A stretch of DNA of 47,626 nt from Cyanobacteria bacterium M_surface_10_m2_119 (lineage in GTDB: Bacteria; Cyanobacteriota; Cyanobacteriia; PCC-6307; Cyanobiaceae). This document shows, piece by piece, positions 17,788-26,576 of the stretch (position 1 is its first letter; each line of letters begins with the position of its first letter). Below the pieces are notes generated by a model that had not been told where the DNA came from, ran no database searches, and saw only the letters and a program-made list of their open reading frames with translations. The stretch covers positions 1 to 47,626 of the forward strand of contig VGPU01000016.1 in assembly GCA_016882525.1 (NCBI GenBank), given 5' to 3'. Position numbers and translations under genes: made by a program.

Positions 17788-19077
17788 ATGGTTCGTCAGC
17801 TGATCCGGCAGCTTGTTCAGCTTGCCCTGCTGGGAGTGTTGGTGGGCCTCGCCTGCTGGCCGTTCAACCTGCTGGATCGCTGGCAGGACGCTCTGCTGCG
17901 CCAGTTGCCCGCCTTCAGCGGTGAACCCTGGCAGCCCCAGACTGTGTTGCTCGCCTGCGCCCCCTTGGTGGCTGTGCCGGTGCTGCTGACGCTCCAGCGC
18001 GGCGTGTGGGCCGGCGGCGCTGGATCCGGCATCCCCCAGACCATGGCCAGCGTGGAGGATCCGGTCCTGGCCCCCCGCCTTCTGGGCCTCCGTCCCACCC
18101 TGCAGCGCCTTGGCCTCTGGACGATTGCCACGCTGAGCCTCCTGCCCCTGGGGCGTGAGGGCCCTGTGGTGCAGGTGGGTGCGGCGGTGGCCCAGGGACT
18201 GCGCAGCCGGTTTCCGCGTCTGCTGGGTGAACTCACCACGGCCGATCTGCTGGCCGTGTCTGCCGGAGCGGGCCTGGCGGGTGGCTTCAACACCCCGTTG
18301 ATGGGGGTGGTGTTCGTGGCGGAGGAATTCACCAACCGCTTCATGGCGCCGCTGGTGTGGCCGGCGCTGGTGATCTGCGCCGTGGCGGCGGCCTTCAGCA
18401 ATCTCACCGGCCAGCCGGAATTCGCCCTGGGCATCCTGGCTGTGCGGCCCAGCGAGCTCACCCAGATGCTCTGGGCGATGCCGATCGGTGTGCTGGGCGG
18501 GTTGCTGGGCGCCGGTTTCGGCCGGTTGCTGCTGGCCCTCACCCGGCGGTTCCTGCGCCTGGCCAGGAGCCATCCCCTAGTCCTGGGTCTGGCCATCGGC
18601 ACGCTGCTCAGCCTCTTTCTGCTGGCGAGCGGGGGCTCCAGCGGCGGAGACGGCGAGGCGCTGATGGGCCAGCTGATCGCGGTGGAGGGATCCCGGGCCA
18701 CGGGCCATGGCGGCCCGCTCGGCGATCTGCTCACCCTGTTGCTGCGGGTTCTCGGACCTGCCCTTTCCCTGGGGGCCGGGATTCCTGGCGGTCTGATCGA
18801 TCCGGCCCTCGCCTTCGGCGCCCTGCTCGGTCGCGCTGTGGGGGGCCTGGCCGGTCTGACTGGCATGGGCCTGGCGCTGGGCATGGCGGCGGGGCTCGCC
18901 GGGGCGACCCAGCTGCCGGTGATGACGGTGTTGTTCGCCCTGCGTCTGGCCGGCGATCAACAGCTCCTGCCCGGAATGCTTCTGGCCGCCGTCCTGGCAG
19001 CGCTGGTGAGCCGTCTGATCGTGCCTCAGCCCATCTATCACGCCCTCGCCGAGGTGAGTCGACCAGCCGCTTCATGA
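17788..19077 (+). CDS. ClC-family chloride channel or Cl-/H+ exchanger
   Basis: A 429-residue ClC protein with the three pore signatures: GAGSGIPQ, GREGPVVQVGAAVA (gating Glu124) and GAGIPGGLIDP. The internal pair Glu179-Glu180 (VVFVAEEF) corresponds to the Glu202/Glu203 region of E. coli ClC-ec1, where Glu203 carries protons. That favours an exchanger over a passive channel, though alignment by eye is not proof. It lies last in the co-directional run that begins with the oxidase genes and could balance charge or pH, which is inference. It ends 13 bases before the convergent doxX-like gene. Confidence 0.93.
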   Translation: MVRQLIRQLVQLALLGVLVGLACWPFNLLDRWQDALLRQLPAFSGEPWQPQTVLLACAPLVAVPVLLTLQRGVWAGGAGSGIPQTMASVEDPVLAPRLLGLRPTLQRLGLWTIATLSLLPLGREGPVVQVGAAVAQGLRSRFPRLLGELTTADLLAVSAGAGLAGGFNTPLMGVVFVAEEFTNRFMAPLVWPALVICAVAAAFSNLTGQPEFALGILAVRPSELTQMLWAMPIGVLGGLLGAGFGRLLLALTRRFLRLARSHPLVLGLAIGTLLSLFLLASGGSSGGDGEALMGQLIAVEGSRATGHGGPLGDLLTLLLRVLGPALSLGAGIPGGLIDPALAFGALLGRAVGGLAGLTGMGLALGMAAGLAGATQLPVMTVLFALRLAGDQQLLPGMLLAAVLAALVSRLIVPQPIYHALAEVSRPAAS

Positions 19078-19090
19078 GCGGGGAGCCGGT

Positions 19091-19591
19091 TCAGCCAGCC
19101 AGCAGGCTCTGAACCAGATCGGCGATCAAGAGGTTGTCGATCGAGAACAGGCCGCCGCCGCAGCCGATCAGCACGAGGCACATCACCACGTACATGGCGG
19201 CCTTCTCCGAGCTGGGGGGCTCGCCCACCCCCATCGGGCCGGCATAGTCGCCGGCGGGAATCTGGTAGGGGTCGGGGGCGATGAAGGGAAAACCGGAGCG
19301 GATCTCCAGCACCATCGCGTAGGCCATCGAAACCAGGATCGCCAGCGATGCCAGGGGCGTCAGCAGTCCGGGCAGCAGGGCGATGCCCGCGGCGAACATC
19401 GAGAAGGCCGAGAGGAAGCAGAGCCACTGCGGCGTGTTCAGCGCCTGGGCCCAGGTGGAGAGGTTGCGCAGCTTGGGCCAGCCGTGGCGGATGAAGCACA
19501 CCCCCATGAACAGCCGCAGCAGCAGCAGCGCGGCCTGGGCCGCCGCGGAAGGCGCAACCGGCACCAGCAGTTCCACCACCGTGACGTCCAT
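19091..19591 (-). CDS. DoxX-family membrane protein
   Basis: A 166-residue protein of four membrane helices. The N-terminal helix reads LLLLRLFMGVCFIRHGWPKL, with the DoxX/SURF4 pattern of Arg, then HGWPKL, at the end of helix 1. I chose ATG 19591; the frame is open 34 codons further upstream, but that stretch is polar and overlaps the neighbouring glgX leader. DoxX-type proteins are linked to redox or sulfur metabolism in some bacteria; the substrate here is unknown. The gene is divergent from glgX, so the 91-base gap should hold both promoters. Confidence 0.85.
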   Translation of the reverse strand: MDVTVVELLVPVAPSAAAQAALLLLRLFMGVCFIRHGWPKLRNLSTWAQALNTPQWLCFLSAFSMFAAGIALLPGLLTPLASLAILVSMAYAMVLEIRSGFPFIAPDPYQIPAGDYAGPMGVGEPPSSEKAAMYVVMCLVLIGCGGGLFSIDNLLIADLVQSLLAG

Positions 19592-19682
19592 CAATTCGAC
19601 CTGATTTTCTCTGCAACGTAGGCAGCGGCCCTGGCCCTGGCCACCATTGGCGGGTGACCACACACAGAGCGAGGGCCTGGCT

Positions 19683-21776
19683 GTGACCACCATTCCCCTG
19701 GGCCTCTCCGCCGGCTGCAGCGCGCCGCTCGGAGCCAGCCTGCAGCCGGGGGGAGTGAACTTCAGCGTGCATGCCCGGGGCTGCGCTCACCTGGAGATCT
19801 GCCTCTTCGAGGGGCTCGAGGATCCTGAGCCGGCGGCGGTGCTGGTGCTCGAGGGGGAACAGCACCGCAGCGGCTCCTACTGGCATGGCCTGGTGGCCGG
19901 GCTGGGCCCCGGCCAGCTCTATGGCTACCGCCTGCCGGCCGATCCCGACGGCCTGCTGCTCGATCCCTATGCCCCGGCCCTGGCGGTGCCGCCGGGCTAC
20001 AGCCGGCAGCGGGGCCAGCGGCGCCAGGGCGGTGACGGCTGGGCCGGGGCGATGAAGAGTGTGGTGGCCGACCTCGGCAGCTACGACTGGCAGGGGGATC
20101 GCCCCCTGCGCCGGCCCGCCCGCGAAACGGTGATCTACGAGCTGCATGTGCGCGGCTTCACGGCCGATCCCAGCGCCGGCATCCCCGCCGGGCGGGCCGG
20201 CACCTACGCGGGGCTGATCGACAAGATCCCCTACCTGCAGGAGCTGGGGATCACCGCGGTTGAGCTGCTGCCGGTGTTCGCCTTCGACGCCCAGGCGGCG
20301 CCGGCGGAGCTGGTGAACTACTGGGGCTACCAGCCGATCACGGTGCTGGCCCTCCATCCGGCCTACACCAGCGGCAGCGATCCGCTGGCGGCCCTGGATG
20401 AATTCCGCGACCTGGTGAAGGCCCTGCACCGCGCCGGCATCGAGGTGATCCTGGATGTGGTCTTCAACCACACCGCCGAGGGGGCGATGGCCGGGCCGGC
20501 GGCCGGGCCCACCCTCTCCTACCGGGGCCTGGCCCCCCACGACTACTACCTGCTGGAAGGGGAAGGCGACAGCCTGCGCGATCTGGATGTGACCGGTTGC
20601 GGCAACACCTTCAATGCCAACAACCCCGTGGTGCGGCGGCTGATCCGCCACAGCCTGCGCCACTGGGTGGAGCAGATGCACGTGGACGGCTTTCGCTTCG
20701 ATCTGGCCGCCGTGCTCTCCCGCGATGAGGAGGGCAAGCCGGAGCCACGCCCGCCGATCCTGTTCGATCTCGACAGCGATCCCGTATTGGCGGGCACCAA
20801 GCTGATCGCCGAGGCCTGGGATGCGGCCGGTCTCTACGAGGTGGGCAGCTTCGTGGGCGAGCGCTGGCAGGAGTGGAACGGCCGCTTCCGCGACGACCTG
20901 CGTCACTTCCTCAAGGGGGACGGCGGCTTCGCCTGGGCGGCGGCCCAGCGCCTGATCGGCAGCCCGGACATCTATGGCCCCCGGCGGCGGGAGGTGGAGG
21001 TGAGCGTGAATTTCCTCACCTGCCACGACGGCTTCACCCTGGCCGACTGGGTGAGTTTCAACGCCAAGCACAACGAGGCCAACGGGGAGGCCAATCGCGA
21101 CGGTTCCGATGACAACGCCAGCTGGAACTGCGGCGTGGAGGGCCCCAGCGACGATCCGGAGGTGCTGGCCCTCAGGGCCCGCCAGCAGCGCAATGCCCTC
21201 TGCCTGCTGCTGCTCGCGGCCGGCACGCCGATGCTGGCCATGGGCGATGAGGTGGGCCGCAGCCAGCAGGGCAACAACAACGCCTACTGCCAGGACAACC
21301 CGATCAGCTGGTTCGACTGGACCCTGGTGGAGCGCCATGCCGACCTGCTGCGCTTCACCCGCGAGCTGATCGCCTACCGGCAGCGGCGCGATGTGGTGGT
21401 GGATCACACCAGCCTGCCGCTGGCCGAGCTGCTGCGGCGCTGCGCCGTGGAGTGGCATGGCGTGGAGCCCTGCCGGCCCGACTGGGGCCCCGACTCCCAC
21501 TCCCTGGCCCTGAGCTGCACCAGCAGCGAGCACCGCTTTCGGATGCACGTGATGGTGAATGCCTGGTGGCAGCCCCTGCGCTTCACCCTGCCGCCCACCG
21601 GCCTGGCGGATGGCCGCTGGCACCGTTGGATCGACACCGCCCGGCCCAGCCCCGACGACATCGTCGCCTGGGGAGAGGCGCCGCCGCTGCCCGACCACGC
21701 CTGCCAGGTGCAGGCCCGCTCGGTGGTGGTGCTGCTGGTGCGCCAGCGTGACGTGGAGAGTGGAACAGCACGTTGA
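19683..21776 (+). CDS. glgX: glycogen debranching enzyme (isoamylase type, GH13)
   Basis: A 697-residue GlgX/isoamylase. It begins with a CBM48-like domain (LGASLQPGGVNFSVHA, about residues 12-100). The GH13 barrel follows: ELHVRGFTADPSAG, DVVFNHTAEG, VDGFRFDLAAVL with the Asp nucleophile, IAEAWDAAG with the Glu acid/base and FLTCHDGFTLADWVSFNAKH with the transition-state HD. It cleaves alpha-1,6 branches of glycogen. I chose GTG 19683 because the conserved domain starts directly after it; a TTG twelve codons upstream is possible. The stop overlaps ATG 21776 of the disrupted ClC-like gene by one base. Confidence 0.93.
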   Translation: MTTIPLGLSAGCSAPLGASLQPGGVNFSVHARGCAHLEICLFEGLEDPEPAAVLVLEGEQHRSGSYWHGLVAGLGPGQLYGYRLPADPDGLLLDPYAPALAVPPGYSRQRGQRRQGGDGWAGAMKSVVADLGSYDWQGDRPLRRPARETVIYELHVRGFTADPSAGIPAGRAGTYAGLIDKIPYLQELGITAVELLPVFAFDAQAAPAELVNYWGYQPITVLALHPAYTSGSDPLAALDEFRDLVKALHRAGIEVILDVVFNHTAEGAMAGPAAGPTLSYRGLAPHDYYLLEGEGDSLRDLDVTGCGNTFNANNPVVRRLIRHSLRHWVEQMHVDGFRFDLAAVLSRDEEGKPEPRPPILFDLDSDPVLAGTKLIAEAWDAAGLYEVGSFVGERWQEWNGRFRDDLRHFLKGDGGFAWAAAQRLIGSPDIYGPRRREVEVSVNFLTCHDGFTLADWVSFNAKHNEANGEANRDGSDDNASWNCGVEGPSDDPEVLALRARQQRNALCLLLLAAGTPMLAMGDEVGRSQQGNNNAYCQDNPISWFDWTLVERHADLLRFTRELIAYRQRRDVVVDHTSLPLAELLRRCAVEWHGVEPCRPDWGPDSHSLALSCTSSEHRFRMHVMVNAWWQPLRFTLPPTGLADGRWHRWIDTARPSPDDIVAWGEAPPLPDHACQVQARSVVVLLVRQRDVESGTAR

Positions 21777-23131
21777 TGGCAAATCTGGCTGCCGCGCTGA
21801 TCTGGCTGCTGCTGGGCCTGGCGCTGGCGCTGTTGGAGTGGCCCTACCAGGCGCTCTCCGAGCTGGGGTTTCGCCTGCAGCGCTGGGGCTGGCCGCTGCC
21901 GGGGCTGGCCGCATCGGCTGATGGTGGAGCTGGCAGTGGATCTGCAGGGGCTGCAGTGATCACTCCAGGACCGGCGGTGCTGCTGGTGTTCAGTGCCAGT
22001 GCCAGTGCCAGTGCCCTGCTGTGCTGGCTGGCCTGGGGTCCCCTGGCCGCCGGCCGGGGTGGAGGGGTGGCGCCGCTGCTGGCCCTCGACCGCACGCCGG
22101 GACCCCTGCCAGCGGCGGTTGAGGCCAGCTGGCTGGAGAAGCTCAGCCTGCGCAGCCAGCTGCAGCGGCTGCCGTTGATGCTGCTCACCCACCTCGGGGG
22201 GCTGGCGGTGGGGGTGGAGTCGCCGTCGGTGGCGATCGGCGCCAGCGCCTTCGTGGCGATCCGGCGGCACTGGTCGCGCTTCCGGCCCCTGGCGGCCCTG
22301 CCCCTGCCGGCCGTGGCCGTGATTGGCGGTGCCGCCGGCCTGGGGGTGGCCTTCCGCTCCCCGCTGCTGGCGGTCACCTATGCCCTGGAGGAGGTGGGTC
22401 GCCGCAGTGGCGTGCGGCTGCTGGGCCCGATGCTGCTGGTGGCAGGCTCCGGGGCCCTGCTCAGCACGCCGCTGGGGCAGCCGGCCCGGCTGGCGGGCCT
22501 GCAGTTCGGAGCCCTGGCGGCTCCCCTCTGAGGTTGGGCCGCTCTGTTCTCCCTGGCTGGTGCGGCGCTGGGGGTGCTGCTGGTGCGTCTGCTGCTTCCT
22601 GCGGCGGTGCTGGTGCAGCGGCTGATGGGTCGGCAACGCCTGTTGGGGGCCCTGCTGCTGGCCCTGGCACTCACGGCCTTGGCGCTGCTGAGCGCGGGGC
22701 TCAGCCTCAACGATGGATCCCTGTCGCTGGCCGCCACCCTGGCGGGGCAGAGCGGTGGCCCGCCCCTCACCCTGCTTTGGCGCGCCCTGGCCACGCTCCT
22801 GAGCCTGGCGGCCGGCGCCCCCGGCGGCCTGATGCACGACAGCATGACCCTCGGCGCCCTGTTGACCTCCCTGCTGCCGGCTCAGATCGGGCTGTCTGCG
22901 GTCCAGATGGGGCAGCTGGCGGCGTTGGGGGCGGTGGCCCTGTTCGCCGCCGCCCAGGGCACTCCCCTGTTCTGCGCTGCGTTTGTGTTCACCCTGCAGG
23001 GCGATCCCCAGCTGCTGCCGGCCCTGTTGCTGGTGGCGGCTGTGAGCGATGCCCTCAGTGCCAGCTGGCGCGGCGAGGGCTGGAACGGCCATCAGTGCGC
23101 CGTTCTGATGCAGCAGGCCCAGCGGGGCTGA
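21776..23131 (+). pseudogene. ClC-like chloride channel gene interrupted by an in-frame TGA
   Basis: Codons 1-251 and the part after 22531 lie in the same frame and together form one ClC-like protein of about 450 residues, broken only by TGA at 22529-22531 (codon 252). Upstream are GVESPSVAIGASAF, a variant of GREGPxVxxG that keeps Glu but has Ser for Gly, and YALEEVG. Downstream are GAPGGLMHDSMTLGALL, matching the GxPGGxxxPxxxxGA pore segment, and AAAQGTPLFCAAFVF. A protein ending at the TGA would lack the third pore signature. No other stop is present, so the change is recent or a sequencing error; TGG or CGA to TGA would suffice. It overlaps glgX by one base. A reinitiated fragment from 22574 is possible but unlikely to work alone. 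Confidence 0.82.
21992..22015 (+). repeat. four-copy hexanucleotide repeat AGTGCC
   Basis: Four perfect tandem AGTGCC copies encode alternating Ser-Ala in the interrupted ClC-like gene. Copy-number changes would add or remove two residues without shifting frame. Confidence 0.85.
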
Positions 23132-23135
23132 GGCT

Positions 23136-24551
23136 TCAGCGCACCACCAGCTGCAGGCGGTGGCCATCGGGATCGCTCACCTGCAGGCCCGCCAGAAATC
23201 CCAGCTCCCCGGCTTCCGCGGCGGAGAGTGTCACAACCCCTGGGCTGAGCAGCCTGCCGCCATCGGTCTCAACCAGGGCGGCGATGGCCTCCAGCTGGGC
23301 GGGGCCATCGCCCACCAGCAGGCGCAGCTGGCCATGGGCACGGTCCTGAGGACCCAGATCACTGGGCAGCGGCCGGCCCCCTTCCGGCCTGCGGTAGTCG
23401 AGGCACTCGATGCCGGCGCCGCTGGGGCAGCGGTGGCCGCTGATGCGCACCCGGGTGCCGGCCAGGCCATCGAGCCCGTCCTGTTCCGGCCCCTCGTTCA
23501 CGCCGTCGCCGCCGAGGCGCAGGCCCAGGAGCTGGTCGTAGAAGCGGCAGCTGCGCTCCGTGTCGCTGATGCCGATGGCGCTGTGGTCGATGCCCAGGAA
23601 CAGGCCGGCCGCATCGGGGCTGGTGGTGTCGTCGTGCCCATGCCAGCGGGCGTCGCCCTTATCAGCCGGGAACTGCAGCAACTCCAGGCAGTGGCCCTCG
23701 GGGCCGTGCAGCTTGAAGGCCTCGATGCCGGCGGCGGCGCTGTTCCAGTCCGGCAGGCGCTGGGGTGCGCTGGAGATCGGCTGCAGGCGCCCCTCGGCGA
23801 TCACCTGCCGCAGCGGCGCGCTGGCCTGCTCCAGGTCCCGCACCACGATGCAGATGTGCTGGAACCAGAGGTCGTTGCTGCGGCTGTCTGGGGGAAAGGG
23901 GCGGCCGGGCCGCTGGCCGGGGCCCAGCTCCTGCACCTCCAGCAGCTCCAGCCGCTCGCGGCCCAGGGCCAGGCGCACCAGCTTCAGCCGGGCCCCCGGC
24001 AGGCCGATCAGCTCGGCGTAGCCCGGACCCGGCTCGATCGCATCGAGACGGCGGCAGCCCAGGTGGCTGCAGAAAAAGGCGGCGCAGGCCTCGGCATCGG
24101 CGCAGCTGAAGCTCACCGCCTCCAGGTGGGGCCAGGGGGCGAGGGCCCCGGCACCGGCCGCGGCGATCTGGCCATCGCGCTGGGGCGTCATGCCCGACAC
24201 CCCCAGTCCGCCCAGCAGCTCCCCTCGCCAGCGCAGGGCGATGCCGCCTCCCATCGCCGCCGCCGGCTGGCCCAGGGCCCCGGCCAGCTGCAGCAGGGCC
24301 GGCCATTCGCCGTTGATGGCTGCCTCCTGCCCCGCGGTGTCGTTGCCGCTGAGGGCGGCCATGCGCGCCTTGGCGATCGCCGCCTCGGCGGCGGCGGGGC
24401 TGGCCCCATCCAGGCGGCGGAAGGCGAGCAGCCGGCCGCCCCCATCCACCACCGCAGCGGCCACGGGCGATCCATCCCGGCGGGCTTCAGCCTGGGCCGC
24501 CGCCAGCAGCCGCTCGGCATCGGCCAACTCCAGGGCAAGGGCAGAACGCAT
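23136..24551 (-). CDS. GlcG/HbpS-like domain fused to two VOC (glyoxalase-fold) domains
   Basis: A 471-residue three-part protein. About residues 1-130 resemble GlcG/HbpS (DUF336): VAAAVVDGGGRLLAFRRLDGA, AIAKARMAA, GGGIALR and GGLGVSGM. About 140-305 form a first VOC domain (LEAVSFSCADAEACAAFFCSHLG through LHGPEGHCLELLQF) and about 315-471 a second (GIDHSAIGISDTERSCRFYDQLLGL through VSDPDGHRLQLVV). His and Glu at the expected metal positions are present in the second halves. The VOC fold covers glyoxalase, dioxygenase, epimerase and resistance proteins, so the reaction cannot be named. ATG 24551 is used; GTG 24566 is also possible and would overlap the Nif11 gene. It is the last gene of a four-gene minus-strand group. 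Confidence 0.82.
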   Translation of the reverse strand: MRSALALELADAERLLAAAQAEARRDGSPVAAAVVDGGGRLLAFRRLDGASPAAAEAAIAKARMAALSGNDTAGQEAAINGEWPALLQLAGALGQPAAAMGGGIALRWRGELLGGLGVSGMTPQRDGQIAAAGAGALAPWPHLEAVSFSCADAEACAAFFCSHLGCRRLDAIEPGPGYAELIGLPGARLKLVRLALGRERLELLEVQELGPGQRPGRPFPPDSRSNDLWFQHICIVVRDLEQASAPLRQVIAEGRLQPISSAPQRLPDWNSAAAGIEAFKLHGPEGHCLELLQFPADKGDARWHGHDDTTSPDAAGLFLGIDHSAIGISDTERSCRFYDQLLGLRLGGDGVNEGPEQDGLDGLAGTRVRISGHRCPSGAGIECLDYRRPEGGRPLPSDLGPQDRAHGQLRLLVGDGPAQLEAIAALVETDGGRLLSPGVVTLSAAEAGELGFLAGLQVSDPDGHRLQLVVR

Positions 24552-24556
24552 CGCCT

Positions 24557-24814
24557 TCAGCTCCACACGATTTTCATCAGCCAGAGGTGGCCCTCCAGCT
24601 CCACGCCGGCGGCGGCGGCCTCCAGCTCGCTGTCGCTGAGCCGCAGGGTGGCTTCGGCCTGGTGTCTGACCACATCCACGCCGCTGAAACTGAAGCCATG
24701 CTCAGCGCCCAGATCGGCGATGGCATTGAGGTTGGGGCAGGCGCTGAAGCGCTGCAGCAGTGCCGGATCACCCTTCACCTGGCTGAGGAAGGTTTCGAGC
24801 TGGGGGTTGGCCAT
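24557..24814 (-). CDS. Nif11-family small protein
   Basis: An 85-residue protein matching the Nif11 pattern: LETFLSQVKGDPALLQRFSACPNLNAI, then a GFSFSG segment and the closing DSELEAAAAG. Nif11-like sequences are common in cyanobacteria, some serving as leader regions of peptide natural products and others as small proteins of unknown role. Here there is no Gly-Gly cleavage site followed by a core peptide; the tail is hydrophobic (HLWLMKIVWS). No modifying enzyme lies nearby, so I do not call it a RiPP precursor. It sits between the lactonase and GlcG-VOC genes on the same strand; ATG 24814. Confidence 0.8.
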   Translation of the reverse strand: MANPQLETFLSQVKGDPALLQRFSACPNLNAIADLGAEHGFSFSGVDVVRHQAEATLRLSDSELEAAAAGVELEGHLWLMKIVWS

Positions 24815-24855
24815 GGGTCGGCAGGGGTGAGCAGAGAGCTGAGGGGAGCTGGAGT

Positions 24856-25776
24856 TCAGCGCTGCCAGGTGGCACCGCGGGTGGCCGTGAACAGGGCGTA
24901 GAGGGCTGTGGAGGCGCAGAGGAACAGGCGGCTGCCAAAGCGGTCGCCGAAGCAGAGATTGCTGACGCGCCGGGGCACCAGCACCTTGCCCAGCAGGGTG
25001 CCGTCCGGGGCGATCACGTGCACGCCGTCTGCGGCGCCGCACCAGAGGTTGCCGTGCTCATCCACCCGGAAGCCATCGGCCCAGCCCGGCGTGATCCTGT
25101 GGAACACATCGCCGCCGCTCAGGCTGCGGCCGTCGGCGTTCACCCGGAAGCGGCGGATGGACTGGCGCGGCTCGCTGGCACCGGGGGCTCCGGACTCGGC
25201 CACATAGAGCAGCTGTTCATCCGGGGAGAAGGCCAGGCCGTTGGGGCCATCGAAATCCGTGGCCACCGCTTCGGCGATGCCGCTGGTGGGATCGAGCCGA
25301 TACAGGGCAGGCGGCTGTTCCGAGTTCTGGCGGCCGCCCTCGTAGTCGTTCATCAGGCCGTAGAGCGGATCGCTGAACCAGATCGAGCCGTCGCCCTTCA
25401 CCACCACGTCGTTGGGGGCATTGAGCCGCTGGCCCCGGGCCTGGCTCACCAGGGTGGTGGTGCTGCCGTCGTGCTCCAGGCGGGTGAGGCAGCGGCTGCG
25501 GTGGTGGCACTGGATCAGCCGCCCCTGCAGGTCGCGGGTCTGGCCGTTGGCGAAGTCCGATGGCTCCAGAAAGGTGCTGACGCCGTGCTGCTCGCTCCAG
25601 CGCAGGGTGCGGTTGTTGGGGATGTCGCTGAACAGCAGGCAGCGGTGGTCGCCGAACCACACGGGACCCTCCAGCCAGCGGAAGCCCTCGGCCAGCAGTT
25701 CCAGCTCGGCGTTGAACAGCACCAGTTGTTCGAAGCGCGGGTCCTGGATCTCGATGCAGGCGGGGGTGGGTGCCAT
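24856..25776 (-). CDS. SMP-30/gluconolactonase-family protein
   Basis: A 306-residue beta-propeller with typical repeats: LLAEGFRWLEGPVWF, LLFSDIPNNRTLRW, LNAPNDVVVKGDGSIWFSDP (Asn/Asp metal ligands), FDGPNGLAFSPDEQLLYVAES and WADGFRVDEHGNLWC (catalytic Asp region). The family hydrolyses sugar lactones with a divalent metal. No signal peptide is seen. ATG 25776 is used; a GTG two codons earlier would nearly touch the upstream cupin gene. It lies second in a minus-strand group after the cupin. Confidence 0.9.
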   Translation of the reverse strand: MAPTPACIEIQDPRFEQLVLFNAELELLAEGFRWLEGPVWFGDHRCLLFSDIPNNRTLRWSEQHGVSTFLEPSDFANGQTRDLQGRLIQCHHRSRCLTRLEHDGSTTTLVSQARGQRLNAPNDVVVKGDGSIWFSDPLYGLMNDYEGGRQNSEQPPALYRLDPTSGIAEAVATDFDGPNGLAFSPDEQLLYVAESGAPGASEPRQSIRRFRVNADGRSLSGGDVFHRITPGWADGFRVDEHGNLWCGAADGVHVIAPDGTLLGKVLVPRRVSNLCFGDRFGSRLFLCASTALYALFTATRGATWQR

Positions 25777-25782
25777 CGCCAC

Positions 25783-26244
25783 TCAGGAGAAGAAGCCTGG
25801 AGGCGCCTGCATCCAGGCGTCATCGTTGCGCTGCACGATCAGCTGCAGACAGGGCTCGTCTCCCACCTGGCCGGAGAGATGCCCCCAGCGGCCGTCGTCG
25901 AGCCTGCGACAGCGCTGATCCCCGCCAAAGCTGAAGTCTCCGGGACCGAAGACATGGCGCTCACCGTCCATGCTCTCCACGAACCAGGAGCCGCTGAGCA
26001 CGAAGATCCACTTGGGGATGCGGTTCTCGTGCCATTCCCCTAGCCAGCCCACCGGCAGCAGGGTCAGAAAATTGTTGCCCTCCTCCATCAGCGGCGCACT
26101 CCACTGGGGGGCGACCCCGGGATTGAGCGGGGATGAGGCAAAGTCCCGGTAGCGGCACAGGGTCTGACGGCTGATGCCGTCGTCGTCGGTCCAGAGGTGC
26201 CAGTAGGTCTTTGGCAGGGGGGGCAGGCTTGTGGGTTCGTCCAT
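25783..26244 (-). CDS. cupin-like protein
   Basis: A 153-residue single-domain protein with a cupin-type core: GEWHENRIPKWIFVLSGSWFVE followed by GPGDFSFG and GHLSGQVGDEP. The spacing His...Glu...Gly-x-Asp-Phe fits the two cupin motifs. The N-terminus contains TYWHLWTDDDGISRQTLCRY. No enzyme activity can be assigned. It is the first gene of the minus-strand group; its stop lies six bases before the lactonase ATG. Its promoter should be in the gap to the right. Confidence 0.72.
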   Translation of the reverse strand: MDEPTSLPPLPKTYWHLWTDDDGISRQTLCRYRDFASSPLNPGVAPQWSAPLMEEGNNFLTLLPVGWLGEWHENRIPKWIFVLSGSWFVESMDGERHVFGPGDFSFGGDQRCRRLDDGRWGHLSGQVGDEPCLQLIVQRNDDAWMQAPPGFFS

Positions 26245-26576
26245 GGGTGGATGAAGAACAGCGATTCAGGGCTGCGAACGCAGGCTGGATGGACTGACCC
26301 TGCATGGCCTCTCGAATGCAGCGGCATGGGACACCCGATGACGGGGGAGAGCTCCATGCCGGTGCGTCGCTGCCATGCGCCCACTGCAGGCTGTCTGAAT
26401 TCAAGGTACGCAGTTCAGCTCCGGTGAACCTCTGTTGTCATGGATCAATGCGACGGCGGTCATGAATCGCCGATCCCAGTCCGGGGGTTGTCTGCAGGGG
26501 TGTTGCAGCTGGCTGCCGGTTTCATCCGCAGTGGTTAGTTTCGGCCTGATTCCCTCCTTCACTGCGGCCACGCGCA
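26245..26576. other. 332-base divergent gap between cupin and SDR genes
   Basis: This gap separates the cupin-led minus-strand group from the plus-strand SDR gene and must hold promoters for both. Part of it (about 26400-26480) is less GC-rich. Short reading frames inside show no recognisable domain. I see no convincing -35/-10 pair, tRNA or strong hairpin. Confidence 0.5.

Noticed and set aside
17035-18573. A 512-codon minus-strand frame over GMC2 and ClC
   Set aside because: Antisense shadow with His/Gln/Arg-rich composition; both plus-strand genes have intact family motifs.
24557-24814. Nif11 protein as a RiPP precursor
   Set aside because: No Gly-Gly site with a core peptide and no modification or export genes nearby.
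26197-26427. A 76-codon plus-strand frame in the cupin/SDR gap
   Set aside because: It overlaps the cupin gene start and shows no recognisable features.
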